Assembly: GCA_025403435.1 (NCBI GenBank)
Contig: CM046348.1
Coordinates: forward strand, 25,975,899 to 26,039,898
Origin: Artocarpus heterophyllus
Taxonomy: Eukaryota > Streptophyta > Magnoliopsida > Rosales > Moraceae
Direction: 5' to 3'
DNA length: 64,000 bases
Shown here: one piece after another, positions 34,669 through 48,099 of the stretch
How positions within the stretch are numbered: the first letter of the stretch is position 1
How the letters are laid out: every line of letters begins with the position of its first letter
Made by a program: the position numbers and the translations under genes
The notes under the pieces: generated by a model
Told to the model about the DNA's origin: nothing
Databases searched by the model: none
What the model saw: only the letters and a program-made list of their open reading frames with translations

Positions 34669-37600
34669 TCACATCCCTATAGCCTCCACATGCTTCTCAA
34701 AAACTCTCTTAGCTAGTGTCTTCATGAAAGGATCAGCTAAATTGTCCTTAAACATGATTATGCATACTGCAACATGCCCGCCCTCAATGAAGTCCTCTAT
34801 CACACGACATTTTCGATGAATATTCTTATGAAACCTTGGTTCCATAGCATTAGCTATCATTGTAGTGTTATCATAATGTATAGATATTGCCTTATCTATA
34901 CCAAGAACTACCTTAAGATCCCCAAGGAACTTGCAGAGCCATACTGCTTCTTTTGAAGCATCATTAGTTGCCACATACTCAGCCTCCATCATTAAATGTG
35001 AAGTGCAATCTTGCTTGACACTTCTCTAAACAATGGCACCACTGCCCAGAGTAAACACGAAACCAAAAGTTGATCTTCTTAAATCTAGACAAGATTGGAA
35101 ATCCGAATCAGTGTATCCTGCAGGTGTTAGATCCTCACCCGAATACATAAGCATATACCCTCGAGTCCTTCCCAAGTACTTGAAAATATACTTAAACGTA
35201 ACCTAGTGGTTCAGTCTTAATCTGACTGAAATCGACTTACTATCCCGACCACATAACAAATGTCTGGTCGTGTGTAAAGCATAGTATACATGAAACTACC
35301 CACTGCTAAAGCATAAGGAACCTTTTTCATGTATTCTCTATCTTCGTCAAACTTTGGTTAGTTTTTCTTAGAAATTTATTCCAGACCTTGATGGTTGCCC
35401 ACCTTTCTTGGAATTCTGTATTGTATACTTCTCGAGAATTTTATGTATGTATGCTGCTTGGAATAAAGCTATTATTTTGTTCTTCCTATCTTGAAAGATT
35501 TGAATACCGAGAACATAATTAGCTTCACCCACGTCTTTCATGTCAAACTGCTAGGTCAACCATAATTTGACCATGACAATGCCCCAACATCATTGCCAAT
35601 TAGCAGAATGTCATCCATATAGAGTAGTAGAAAAACCACCTTCTCATCCTTAATGTGTTTGTAAGAACATAGTTCATCTACATTTTGTTCTAACCCATAA
35701 GTCATGATCACCTAATCAAATCTTATGTTCCAAAAACAAGAAGCCTGCTTAAGTCCATAAATTGACTTTAGCATCTTACAGACCTTACCCTCTTGATTCT
35801 TAGCCTTGAACCCATCTAGCTGTATCATATATATGGACTCATCAAGATTGCCATTTAGAAAGGCATCTTGATATCCAATTGCCCAATCTCATAATCAAGA
35901 GCGGCAACTATGGATAAGAGAATACGGATGGACTTAAGCATGGCTTCAAGTGAAAACGTTTTCTCGTAATCGATTCCTTCCTTTTGTGTGTATCCCTTAG
36001 CTACTAGTCTAGCCTTATAGATTTCAACCTTCTCATATGCTACTCTCTTTCTCTTATAGATCCACTTACACCCGATGAGTTTTACCCCTTCGGAAAGATC
36101 CACAAGTTCCTAGACTCGATTAGTCTCTATAGACTTCATCTCAGTGTTCATAGGTTCTGTCCAAAGCTTTGAATCAACATCCTCCATAGCCTCTACATAA
36201 GTGTAAGGACCTCTGTCATGTTCAACTGGTTCAGTCAAGTTGGCTTCACCATTGAACATACACCTCTCGGGTTAATGCCCGATCCTCCCATTATGCCGAA
36301 ACCCCTTAGGTTGTTGTCCAATCGATTTTTTACAGTGATTGGATTGGTTTCAACCAAAACCCCCAGAATGATCGAATCACTCACCAACTTCTTAAGCACC
36401 ACTTTACTTTAAGGCTTAAAGTCATTCATGTAACTTTCCTCAAGGAATGTTGCATTCATTGAAACCATGACTTTAATTTCTTTCGGGTTATAGAAATAAC
36501 CCCTTTAGTCCCTTTTGGATATCCTACAAACACATAAACTTCCAAACATGCTTTCAACTTGTTCGCTTCCTTATACAGGACATGAGCTGGACATCCCCAT
36601 ATACGAATATAGTTTAAGGATGTCTTCTTACCTGTCCACAACTCATGAGGAGTTTTAGGAACTGATTTTGAAGGCACATCATTCAAAAGACAATATGCAG
36701 TTTGTAGTGCATATCTTCAAAAGGATAAAGGTAACGTCGAATAACTTATCATAGACCTAACCATTTCAATAAAGTCTTATTCCTTCTCTCAGCTACACCA
36801 TTCTATTGCAGAATGCCCGATGTAGTCAAATGATATAAAATTTCATTCTCTAATAAGTGTCCTAAGAACTCATCAAAGAGGTATTCACTACCTCGATTGG
36901 ATCGAAGTGCCTTTATGGGTTTACTTAATTGCTTCTTCACTTCAGCCCGAAACTCCCTAAACTTGTTACAAGTTTCACTTTTATGATGTATTAGGTAGAA
37001 ATACCTATATCTTGAGTAATCATCAATAAAAGTGATGAAGTAATCATACCCTCCACGTGCCCTGATGTTCATGGGACTACAAACATCACTATGCACAAGT
37101 TCTAGAACCTCTTCAGTCTTATTGCCCTTTATCCCAAATGGTCTTTTGATCATTTGTCACCTTTAAATGACTTGAAGGTCTATCTCTTACCAACCTTTGA
37201 ATCCTATTCAGGCTTATATCATCTAATCGCAAATGCCAAAGATAAGTCTTATTAGAGTGAAAGTTTTAAGTCTTTTAGAGTTATCATCAACCTCAGTGTT
37301 CAGCAGTGAGTCCCGCTTAGGTTTGACAAAATATTGGTTATTTTGTATCCATCTACTATAGATAAAGGATTTTTTTTACGAATCACAACTTTATTATTTA
37401 AGGAGACTGAATAAGAGTTTTTAAATAAACAAACGATAGATATTAAATTTCTTTTAAGTTTAGGAGCATAAAAACAATCTCTCAAAACCAAAGTCCTATA
37501 ATTATCAAAGTAAAGATAAATGTTTCCCATTGCTTCAGCCACACTAAATATCTATCACCCATTTGTGGTGTGAAGTGCTCATATAGCAAACTTCTCGTTC

Positions 37601-38533
37601 CTTAAATCCCTTTAGAGAAACACAGACATGATTAGTCGTGCTAGAATCAACGACCTAAGTGTTACTTGATACTTCGACTAAACAAAATCTCAATTACCAG
37701 AAGTTCACACCTACTTCTTTTAGATAAGAAGCCCTTGCAATTCTTCTTTATGTGCCTAACCCTCTCGTAGAAAAAACACTTTAGTTTCTTCGGGTTCCTC
37801 TTATTTTTCTTCTTATCCTTGCTATTTGTCGGAATGGAAGATTTCCTATTTTTAGTCCTTTGCTTCTTTCCATTCCCTAGATTAGGATTGGAACCAAACA
37901 TAGCCGCCAAGTTAACCTTACCACCAGTAGGAGTTTCCCTGATCAAATTTTTGAACTCCTGCAGCTGCTTCATCAATTTAGTCAAGGTCACATCCTATCT
38001 ATTGCTTAAATTATATGAAGTTTTAAATGTGATGAACTCCTTCAATAGACTTTAAAAAACCATAGTCATTTGTGACTTAGCATCAATACCAGCTCCATGG
38101 GTTTGAGCCTCAACAAGGTAACCTATGACCAACATCATATACTCCTTCACAGGAGCCCCCGATCTTTGTTTGCAGTTTAATAGTTTCCAAAGAGCCCCTT
38201 GCCATTTTGTTAAGGCTTGGCCTCCAAACATGTCTTCAAAATTATCCAAGATCTACTTTGCAGTCTCATAATCATCATGTTGAGCCTGAAGCACATTATT
38301 CGTGCTACCCAAAACATAACAGTAGGCCTGATCATTAGCATTTTTCACCAATCATATGCTTGAATTTACTCATTAGTGGAATCCCTAATAGGTTTGGGAG
38401 GACATGGTGTTGTTAGCAGAAATTTCAGTTTCTCAATGAAAAGGACAATATTCAGGTTCCTTTTCCAATCATTATAATTCTCACCAGTTGACATGTTTTT
38501 ATCAAGTATCAATGATAAAGTGTTTTTAGACAT
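34669..38533 (-). pseudogene. Angela-type copia gag-pol polyprotein, broken
   Basis: Gag starts at 38533 (MSKNTLSLILDKNMSTGENY). A gag segment (38249-38052) and a zinc-knuckle region (37991-37662, KCFFYERVRHIKKNC; the second Cys of the knuckle is Tyr) follow. Pre-integrase LWHLRLDDISLNRIQRLV lies near 37240-37190 and the integrase core at 37153-36803. There the second catalytic position reads LRSNRGSEYL, so Asp is Asn. Integrase end: 36686-36456 (PHELWTGKKTSLNYIRIWGC). RT start: 36103-35855 (KWIYKRKR, ARLVAKGYTQKEGIDYEKTF). Intervening RT is full of stops. RNase H end: 34992-34669 (EAEYVA, HYDNTT). Confidence 0.92.
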
Positions 38534-40005
38534 TTTAATCTACAATAAAGATTCATATACCAAATATAAGCAAACATTCTTTATCAATTTAGTAAGATAG
38601 CACAAACAAGTAAACATACAATTATGTTTATTTGTCAAAACCTTGAAAAAAATCACAACCTTTCAACGATAATTCCCAACTCAAAATCCAATTAGGAATA
38701 CTGATCCCCTCTAATTAATATATGCCATCCAAGACCCATCTGATCTAGCATATATCAATAATCATTTTCTTTGGCCATTAATTTCATTAACAGAGCTTCT
38801 AGGGGAGGTTAATTAATCTAGAGTGTATAACCATCGTTTCAACTATTTTATCCATGATTACAATCGCCACCTACAATAAATCATGCTAAAATAAATTATC
38901 TCTCATGAGATCCAACTCGGCACATGACGAAATACCTTCCTAAGGGTCGGAACCATCATATGCTACCTATGGACCAACAATAGAGGCTGTAGGTCATCTC
39001 TTTAAAAACCTTCTCTCACTTAATATTTTAAAAGTCAAAGTTTTATGTTAACATGCATGAACAATTTTAATGAGCGACACTCCCTAGTCTACATAGCATG
39101 TTATCAACATACATGGCAAATCATATTATAATACATAGAAGCAAAGCAACATGCAAAGCCATAAGCAAAATAATAAATAAATAGTCGTAATATCATGGTT
39201 CTATCCTAGAGAAAAGAAAATAAAGATTACAAAATATTAATCGAAACATATTATCGATTCTTCATCTTGTATTTTCAAGTTATATCCTTCTTCATGTGGC
39301 ATCCATCTTTAATTCATCAATCCCTCATAGATCAAAAGTTTTATTTTTCTGGTCATCATAAAATTTCATGTTTCTTAGAATTGTCTCCAAAATAAAATAA
39401 AAAACGACATCAAAAATGTACCTTTTCGAAAAACATTCTGCCCGGCTACCGTCCAGTTCAGCCTACCGATCTGCGACCATTGGCCTGCTAAATCAATGGT
39501 TTGGCCTACTGATCGAGTTGAACCAGTCATTTTTCTAGAAAATAGTTTTTAAGCAGCTTTTCAAACTTATTTTCAACAATTCAAAAACATAAAAATTTAT
39601 AAACACAGAAAAACAATGGAATACTTATCAACCTTATCTTCTAGATCTGTCTTCACTTTGAATGATTATTTAATTACAAAATTTTACAAATTTAAAATTA
39701 AAATAATAATTTGTAGAAGGTGATGATAGACCGCTATCTAATTACATGAAAAACATAAATATATATTCTAACCTCTAAGGAACCATAACCGGCGCAAATT
39801 AATTAATTAATTAATAATTAAATAGAAATTTAATTAACCATAATTAATTAATAGACATTCACTATATAATCTCATGACAACATTTAATTATATAGAAATC
39901 TTAGAGTGCCAACTCTCTAAAAGATTAAATTCAAGCGTAAGAGAGAATAAGATCACATAATTCATGCATATAGCATGATTTTAAACTCAAAAATCAATGT
40001 AAAAA
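38534..40005 (-). other. Long untranslated leader of the Angela-type copia
   Basis: About 1.47 kb between the primer site and gag without recognisable coding. It contains copies of the same TCGGCCTGCC-type motif seen in the LTRs (about 39440-39520), so this GC-rich motif is not restricted to the LTR. Confidence 0.6.
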
Positions 40006-40022
40006 CTAGTCTTTGATATCAA
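40006..40022 (-). other. Primer-binding site of the Angela-type copia
   Basis: Minus strand TTGATATCAAAGACTAG, a decayed form of TTGGTATCAGAGC (initiator tRNA-Met), starting one base after the LTR end at 40024. Confidence 0.8.
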
Positions 40023-40023
40023 T

Positions 40024-41929
40024 TGTTGGAAAAACGGTACGCAGTAGAATTTTAAAAACTTTAAATTAGAGTATTTTTCAAAACATAAGTTTGACATGCT
40101 AAATATATAAATTAATAACAAATCTTACTAATCTCTTTTGTATACCAAAGCGGGCCCAAATCCATGTAGAGCATAACGTTCCAAAAGAGCCTTAACCAAC
40201 TAGTCTTCTTTGCTATTCTCTATCTATGATTGGAATGTAAATGGTCACACGTCGTACAGCTCTTCCTCTAGTGACTCTCCATCCAACCACTTGAGAATAC
40301 CTAAAACTAAGGTTCTTGATGTTGAATAATAGTTCTCAGGAAGTTTGAGAGTTTCTCAAGCCAGAGTACTCATTCTATGCTTCTCAAATGATCACATACC
40401 TAAGAAAACTCACCCCCTATTTATAGTGGTCGAGTTTAGGGTTAAACCTTAATAAATTAGGCCTCAAAGTTCAAGTTTGGATCAACTTCTGATGAAAAAC
40501 GCGTTAAAAATACTTATAAAAATTATCGCACGATCAGTAACTTACTCCATCGGCAGGCCGATGAACTTAAGATAATCTTGATCCCTAAGAATATCTTATT
40601 TTTCACCCAAGAATCTTGGATAAAACCTCAGTTTTAATTCAAATAATCTAATGGAGAAGTTATCTGATTAAAATTGTCATATCTAGATAATCCCATAAAA
40701 AATAAAATATTGTCCAAATAAGTCAACATGTTTATCTTGAATCAATTTACAAAATTAATTCAACCGATAAACTAATATGAATTATTAAATCTAATCTTAT
40801 CGAATCTTAGCTAATCTAATAATTTAACAAAAGTCACCAATTGTGGGAAAATATACCGTATCGTTATAGTATTTATAATGAACCAGCAAAGGGGACCCAA
40901 TAGACATATATAGTTCAAGCTCCTGTAAATATAAAATACAATATCCCAGATACATATTTTATAATTATCAACTCTAACACTACTCTAATAGAAGCCTAGA
41001 GCTACACTCTCAAAATATATAAAATTACGAAATTTCAATAACCCAGCCGTCTATGACATATCATAATATATTACATCCCCATAGGATATTTATAATCGGC
41101 TTAAGGATAAATTTTGTTTTACCTTTTTTATTATTTTTATCTTACGTTTCATTATCACACCATTGGAATACTTTCTATCCCTAGATAGTACACCATTTGA
41201 TTACATCTATGTGTCAAAAATGGTTAAGCTCTCTAGTCTTCCAATTACAAGATAATGCATATAAGAGAATATCATTAACTCTACAAAAAGAGCTATAGAC
41301 TCCAAATCCATAAAAAAATGAGTCTACGTGAATCAAGAGTCATGTATCTAATGTACCGATATGTGTACCATCATTAAATCAAGATGTCATGCTTTAATAC
41401 ATTAGAAGACATAAGTCAAGAATACAGGTCCGTTGGTCATTTTAGGATTAAGAGACAATACATATGATTGTCTAAAGTGAATTGATTTGTACAAACAGAA
41501 TTATAAACCAAATTAATTCAACTTTTATGTCCCAATCCAATACATCGTTACCTATGATAATACACCAATGTTTCTACTGGTGAAGTTCTACTTCAATGAC
41601 CAAGACAAGGCATCTCCCATTAGGGATGTAGACAACATACCAATCTTAGCATGAATAGAGCACACAACTTTATTCCTTTGGTTACAAATCTTATGATTTA
41701 GACCATCACCTTTAAGATTGATGTCTTCCGCATAATATGTCCATTATATGCACGATTCTTAAAGGTTTAGACTGACAGTCTTAGACTTTTATTTGCTTAT
41801 TATACATCCAATAGAAATGAACATAAAGGGACAATATTTGGTATATGAATAGCAAATAAACTCTTTATTGATAAAATATCTCCAAAAAGATATTACAACA
41901 TTTTACTCCTTAGGGCACCATGTCTAACA
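40024..41929 (-). repeat. 5' LTR of the Angela-type copia
   Basis: Minus orientation from TGTTAGACATGGTGCCC (41929) to TTTTTCCAACA (40024), 1,906 bp. TATA-like TATAAATAG near 40416-40424. It matches 30696-34630 after removing the nested LTR; substitutions are frequent. Confidence 0.92.
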
Positions 41930-41934
41930 GAGTT

Positions 41935-44330
41935 TACATGTCACACACTTGGATAAAATGTTCCAAATCTTGAGGGAGAACAAGATAAAGCTCAATCCCT
42001 TGAAATGTACACTCAGAGTGGCATCAGGAAAGTTTCTAGGGTTCATGGTAAGTCTTCAAAATATTGAGGCTAACCCAACAAAGATTCAAGCACTGTTAGA
42101 TATGGAGGCACCACAAAAAGCCCAAAGAGGTGCAGAAGTTAACATGTTGTGTCGTGGCTCTTAACTGCTTCATCTTAAGCGTGACTGATAAGTGTGTTCC
42201 ATTCTTTGAAGTTTTGAAGAAGCCAATCGAGTGAATGGCAGAATATGACAAGGCATTTAGATGCCTAAAGATTATCTGGGGAAACCTTCATTGCTCTTGA
42301 AAGCTCTACTGGGGGAGACCCTCTGCATTTATTTAGATGTTTTGCCTCATATGTTACATTTGGTCCTTATAAAGGAAAGGTAGAAAGCTCAACTCCATGT
42401 TTACTATGCTAGTAAGTGATTGCTCGACTTAGAATCAAAGTATCGAGATATGGAAAAGCTTGCATTAGCCTTGGTCGTGTCGACTAGAAAGATGAAAATG
42501 TATTTCTTAGAGCACAAAGTAGTGGTGCTGACCAATTACTCATTGAGGCAAGCTCTTTAGAGGCTCGAGACTTTAGGATTTCTACTAAAATGGTAAGTTG
42601 AGCTAAGCCAATTTGACATCAATTATAAGCCTAGAACGGCGATTGAAGGGCAGACTCTGGCCAACTTTGTGGCAGAATTTACGCTCGACTGGGGGGGGCA
42701 ACAAGATGGAAGCTAACGCCGAGTCAAAGAAGTGGAAACTTTGTGTTGACGACTCATCAAATGGACAAGGCTTGGGTGTAGGGGTTATGTTAGTAAGCCC
42801 TGATGGTGAAGATCATGGCAATGGTGAGGGTCAAGTTTAGAGCATCGCATAATGAAGTTGAGTACCCATCATCTAAAAGCCAACCCATTGGAGGTTTACA
42901 GTGACTCCTAGATGGTTGTAAACCAAATTTCAGATGAGTACAAGGACAATGATGGGGTGATGATGAAATATCTACGAAAGCTAAAAGACGAGCTTTCAAA
43001 GTTTCAATCCTTTGAGATTAAGAAAATACCTTATGTCGAGAACAGCAATGCCAATGCTTTAGCTCATCTCGCCACATCGAAAGATTCAAAGCTGCTCAAG
43101 GTGGTGCCCGTTGAGATTCTCGAAGTCCTAACCATAGAGAAGGAAGAGGTACAAGAGGCAATACCTATCATCCAAGGAAATAATTGGATGACTACAAGTA
43201 TGAAGTATCTTCTTAATAGAGAGCTGTCAGTTGATCCTAATGAAGCCAAAAGGATCTAATATAGGTCAGCTCATTACCTCTTGCAAGATGGGGTGCTCTA
43301 CAATCGAGGTAACTCAACCTCTCTCTTGAGATGCTTGGACAAGGAAGAAGGACTAAGAATGTTATAGGAGAGCCATGAAGGTCTGTATGGAAACCACTCT
43401 GTAGGCCAATCTTTGGGCCATAAGACGTTGAGACAAGGATACTATTGGCTGACTTTAAAAAAGGATGTAGTTGACTATACATGCAAATGTGATAAATGCT
43501 AACATTACACCATAGTGCCAAGATCTCACTCTAAAAACTTGATATAGATCTTAAGTCCTTAGCCTTTTGTAAAATCAAAAATCGATATAATCGTTCCATT
43601 TGTTACAACGCTTAGGGGCTTTAAGTTTGCCATAATGGCGGTCGACTATTACATCAAGTAGCCAGAGGCAAAGGCGTTCATGAGTATCAATGAGGCCAAT
43701 TATACCAGCTTTATTTGGTCTCACATTTGACATTGGAAAGCAGTTTGACAACACAAAAATAAGGAAGTTCTACATGACCTCGACATCCATAAGAATTTCT
43801 TGGCCATCATCTACCAGCAATCAAATGGTCAAGTCGAGGCCATCAATAAGATTATAAAACACACTTTGAAAAAATGCCTGGATGACTTAAAAGGAATATG
43901 GGTTTAAGAGCTTCCCAAGGTGTCTTCGGCCTACAAAACTACCATGGACGAGACCCTATTTTCCTTGACCAATGGTTTTGAAGCAGTTTTTCTAGTCGAG
44001 TTAACCATGCCGACCAGCCCAGTGGTCTATTATAATGAAAGGGTGAATGCACAGCTAATGGACGCAGAGCTTGACTTGCTCAAAGAGCGACAGATTGACT
44101 CATAAATGTGCCTCACCACTTACCAACAAAGAACAATAAGGTATTTCAATAAGAAGGTTAGGGACAAGAGATTTGTTGTAGGCAATTTAATCCTTAAAAG
44201 GGTGACTCTTAACATAAAGCTAAGGAATACTAGTCTCCTTGGTCCGAATTGGTAAGGGCCTTATAGGGTTCAAGATGTCATTAGGCCAGGGACCTATGTA
44301 CTAGAGTCTATGGCAGGTTGATGTATAAAG
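41935..44330 (+). pseudogene. Gypsy RT end, RNase H and integrase, broken
   Basis: Continues the gypsy RT interrupted at 28732: thumb region HLDKMFQILRENKIKLNPLK and GKFLGFMVS (41947-42165). RNase H from about 42715: KWKLCVDDSSNGQGLGVGVM, where DG(S/A) is normally expected but DDS is present, and GIEKIPYVENSNANALAHLA-like text to 43080. Integrase HHCC: HEGLYGNHSVGQ...CKCDKC at 43375-43500; core VDYYIK around 43645; NGQVEAINKIIKHTLKKC at 43827-43880. The C-terminus with RWRD-like decay ends near 44330. Stops and frameshifts throughout. Confidence 0.85.
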
Positions 44331-44921
44331 CACTCGTGGAAAACGAGCATTTATGCCCTTATTATTAGTAAAATGTTTCTTATTTCTATGTGTATTGTGT
44401 GATTACTTTCGTTTATGGATTATGTTATGTCAACTGCAAGAATTTATAAATTATTGAATAAAACTCCAAAAGAATTATTTTGATTTTAATTGTTTTATCT
44501 CAGTTTCTTTATTTTTGCAATAAATTATTACATGTCAAAAATGGAGACAAAGACTCAATGTTTGACATGGGGGCAGCGGAGTGCTAAAAACCCAAGAAAG
44601 CTCTCCCCCTAACATAGTAAGGTTTCAATTCAAAGGAACTTTTCCCATCCATTTTACTTGGCAAATTTTAAAGAAATTTGTTTGAGTAATATTGACATGT
44701 GACAAACTTAGGCAAATTAAAAATGGAGTCTACATTAATATAAAGTTATTAATATAAAGTTATTACAAAACATCAGGCCAAAGGCCTTGATGCTTTACAT
44801 TAAAAAAATAAAATAAACAAAGAAGTATACTACTCGCTGTCCACGACATCCCCTGGCCTGCTACGGTCGAGTCATTAGCGGGGTCTAGGTCTTGGTGGAA
44901 TAGAGAAACGACAAATCCTAG

Positions 44922-47139
44922 TCAAGATGAATTGCATGAATCTGTTCCACTATTTGCTCGCCCGTTGAGAAGAGAATAGCCTTTTGGACTCCTCAAAAGC
45001 CTGGTATGTCTCGAAGCAACGACATTAGCAGCAGCAACAGTGGCAGCGATCTCTTCAGTCTTCTTTTTCTCGGCCTCCTCTTCCACAACCTTAAAGCCCT
45101 CTTCCCTAGCTTTGGATAATTTCTCCTTCTCCTTCTCGACCTCCGCTTTAAGATCCTTGACTTGCTTGGTCAGGCCTACATTCTTCTCCTGCTCAATTTG
45201 GAGAAGATTTTGGTTCTTTGTCCCCTAGTCTTTTACATCCTTAACCGTAAGTTTCTCACTGTCAAAGAGTGCCTTGAGGGCCTCTATTTCCTTCTGAGAC
45301 CCTTCGGTGTCATTCGCCAGTTACTCGACTTCGCTATAGGAGGATAGGGCCATCAATAGAGCCTAAAAGCAAATAAAGGAGAGGTTAAAAGCTAGTAAAT
45401 GCAACTAAAAAAAGAAAAGGAAGAGTAATTTTTACCTTGACTTGGCTGTAAATCAGCTCACACTGACGATAGAGAAGAAGAGATTTCTCGGTCGTGGACT
45501 AGTCATTCTTAAAAATGCAATCATAAATCGCCTGACCGGCGAGGCTAAACCATGACAGAAAGTTGAGGATATTTTCGACTTGGGAGTTAGACAGATCACC
45601 CACAATGAAATTTGGGTTAGTAATCTGACTTCCAGGTAGGAGATGTGGGGCTTTCCGAGGGGGAGGAGATGGAAGATCTTGCACTTCAACCACCACTGCT
45701 TTGTCGGGTCGACTTTTTAGAGTTGATGTGCCGTCATCCACTTGCTGGCTCTTCGGGTCAGGGGTGTCGTCAGATCGACTACTGGAATCCTTCTTCCTAT
45801 ATGAAGGTTTCTTAGGTGGAACACCACCTCTAGATGAAGAATCTCCAGTCGAGGTTTAGTTTTTTTTGTGTGCGAGGGAAGCTTTAGGTTCAAAATCTCT
45901 GCAAAGAGAGAAGAAGTTAGAAAAATAAAAATAAGCATTATAAAGACATAACACAACAAATATGGAACAATAAAAATCTAATTTCTACCATCTTCGCTCA
46001 CACTATGGGGAAGTCTTTCTAGGATTACCCAAGAAGGTTGTAGGAAATCTACGATTAGCCCAGAGGCCCGTTTAGTCTCTATTGTGAGGAGATTTTCGAT
46101 TTTCCTCTCCTCTTTAGGTAAGTCGATGATATACTTCAACCTTCTTTGTCTCACTTCCAAAGGAGCTGGGCGCTCAACAAGTTCTACAGGAGGGAGATTT
46201 GTTCAAAAAATGAAAATATAATAAAAGGAAAGGAAGAGGGCGCGAGGCGTTGTAGCTATCCTCCAGGAAGTGGCGACCTTATATTTTATTTCTCCATACC
46301 CCAGATAACCATTTAATGGATGGGTGTTAAAGTCTCCCTTAAGCTTGAAGAACATGTTCTTCCAGTCATGGCTAGAAGATAAGAGCTCTAAGATTATTTG
46401 TGGGACCTTGTCTTTTGCTCAACTTTAGAAGCATAGTAATAACCCTTGGATGGTAACTGACTAATGCAATAACAATACAAAATTCATCCAAGGCAAGCAA
46501 AGCTTGGAAATGCAAATGCCACAGGATCCACATCCTAGAAAAAATGAACTAGAAGTTGGAGGAAAGTTGTGTGGGTGAGATCTGCAGCTTGCAGCATAAT
46601 CTCTTTATAAAAGGATGGAGTGGAAAGGTTTGACTAGCCATGGTACACTTGTTGTACATGGTGAAACAACCTGGAATGGTGGCGTCTGCAGGTTCATGCT
46701 TGTTAGGGATGACAAACTCAAAATATTGGCTATCAATGTTACCCTTAGAGAACATCTTATGGATCTCATGGAATCGACACGCAGATATTGTATCCCTTGC
46801 CTTTTGTGATAAAACTTCTTTGCTAAATACAACTGATGGCTCATCCTCTCTTACACTTGCCACATAAGACGCCTCCTTCTGGTAGTTAGGGTCAATCATA
46901 ATTGGGAGAGGATATCTAGGGTTTAGAATGGCGACAGACAATGGAATAGAGACATTGTCCACCATCTTGTCGATGCTGTCTTTCGATGGCACCATTTTGA
47001 AGTTGTCAATATCACGAAAGTCAAGGTCATCGTGGGAAGCCGGGGTATTATCTTACCAAGAGGGCTCGACAACCTCCACTGCATAAGAATGGACGAGGTA
47101 TAATGGTTCAACCTCTTGAGGGTTACTAGACGAGGCCAT
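44922..47139 (-). pseudogene. Antisense ORF of the gypsy element (putative gypsy-type transposon domain)
   Basis: A second, opposite-strand reading frame between integrase and the 3' LTR. From ATG 47139 it reads MASSSNPQEVEPLYLVHSYA, a TAA at about 47054, then MVPSKDSIDKMVDNVSIPLS (46995-46549) with FTMYNKCTMASQTFPLHPFI and LQISPTQL. The last pieces resemble the 'gypsy-type transposon' domain (Pfam PF04195) style HPFxRxxLxxxxIxPxQL. A lysine/glutamate-rich coiled-coil segment (KDLKAEVEKEKEKLSKAREE at about 45150-45090) closes the C-terminus before a TGA at 44924-44922. Stops and frameshifts break it, and introns cannot be excluded. Similar antisense ORFs are known in Tat-lineage gypsy elements; their function is unknown. 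Confidence 0.7.
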
Positions 47140-48086
47140 GGTTAATCTAAAGAATTAAAAGGAAGAGTTAGGTAGCCCTAAGTCGAGAGGTAGACCCAAA
47201 ACTAAAAGTGTCAGAATGGAGGATAAGAGATTAAGGTTTAGAAAACAATCTTTAAAGCAACAATCAAACTAATTATCTCATGGGTGACCTCATTAAAATC
47301 CTAGATTAACTAGTGTACTTTCCAAATTGCCCTAAAATGCCCTCAGACTATAGAAATAGGTACATTTTCTTTTCCTTAAACATGTTTCTATGTTCTAACA
47401 TGTATTTTTGTAGGAAAACTTCCAAGATTAAGGTGTTAAGAAAGCTAATATACAAAAAGAAAGAAAGAAGAGAAGATTTAGAAAAGTTCAAATAACTTAC
47501 TATATTGAGAACTCTTATAGAGGAATTCTTGAAACTTGAGTACTCTCTTTGGAGTGAGGAAAGCATGCATAATGATTGCAAATAAATCTTGGAAGAGAAA
47601 GAAATTCGAGTATTTTAAGGAAACTTGGGGGTTTGGAGCATTTTTAGTAGAATAGTAGCAAGGGGTTTGAAAAGGAAAAGTGAAGAAATGGGCATTGAAA
47701 GCCACCCTTTTAAACTCTTTTAGGAGGTAAAATCTAAGCCGTCAGATCAAAAAACCATAAATCTAAAGGCTTAGGAATACGATAACCAAAGGTCGCTATC
47801 CTAGGGCTCAAATTTCAGGCAAGAAAATTAGAAATTGATCCAATGGCTCAAATCAAGTCTCCAAAAGGTAAAGCGATATTTGACACTAAGATGCGACAGT
47901 TGCAGTAGTCGACGTGACTGTTTGGCCACCCAAGGCATCAAAATCTAAAAAAATTGAATCATTGTGATGGTCAGATGTTTCTTCAACAAGCAACCTCAAA
48001 ACAAAGAGGAGCTCAACTCTCAAGCAATTGTAGACCCGTCAAGATCTTGAGGTCAAGAGTGCAAAGCAACTCAAGAGCCACTCCAT

Positions 48087-48099
48087 GTTAAGGGGCAAT
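48087..48099 (+). other. Polypurine tract of the gypsy element
   Basis: GTTAAGGGGCAAT immediately before the 3' LTR start (TGTTTTGGGC at 48100). Confidence 0.7.

Larger units (their letters stand above)
30696..41929 (-). mobile_element. Angela-type Ty1-copia element with a solo LTR nested in its 3' LTR
   Basis: The target duplication GAGTT is perfect at 30691-30695 and 41930-41934, and removing the element restores the gypsy RT frame (IKSVKESLHVTHLDKMFQIL). 5' LTR 40024-41929, tRNA-Met-type primer site, leader, gag-pol on the minus strand, purine tract, and 3' LTR 30696-34630, which is split by another LTR. The lineage call rests on the long (1.9-kb) LTRs and the integrase style (MIKRPFGIKGNKTEEVLELV). 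Confidence 0.93.

Noticed and set aside
45040..45228. Plus-strand Ser/Phe-rich ORF resembling a transit peptide
   Set aside because: It is the complement of the lysine/glutamate-rich coiled coil of the antisense ORF.
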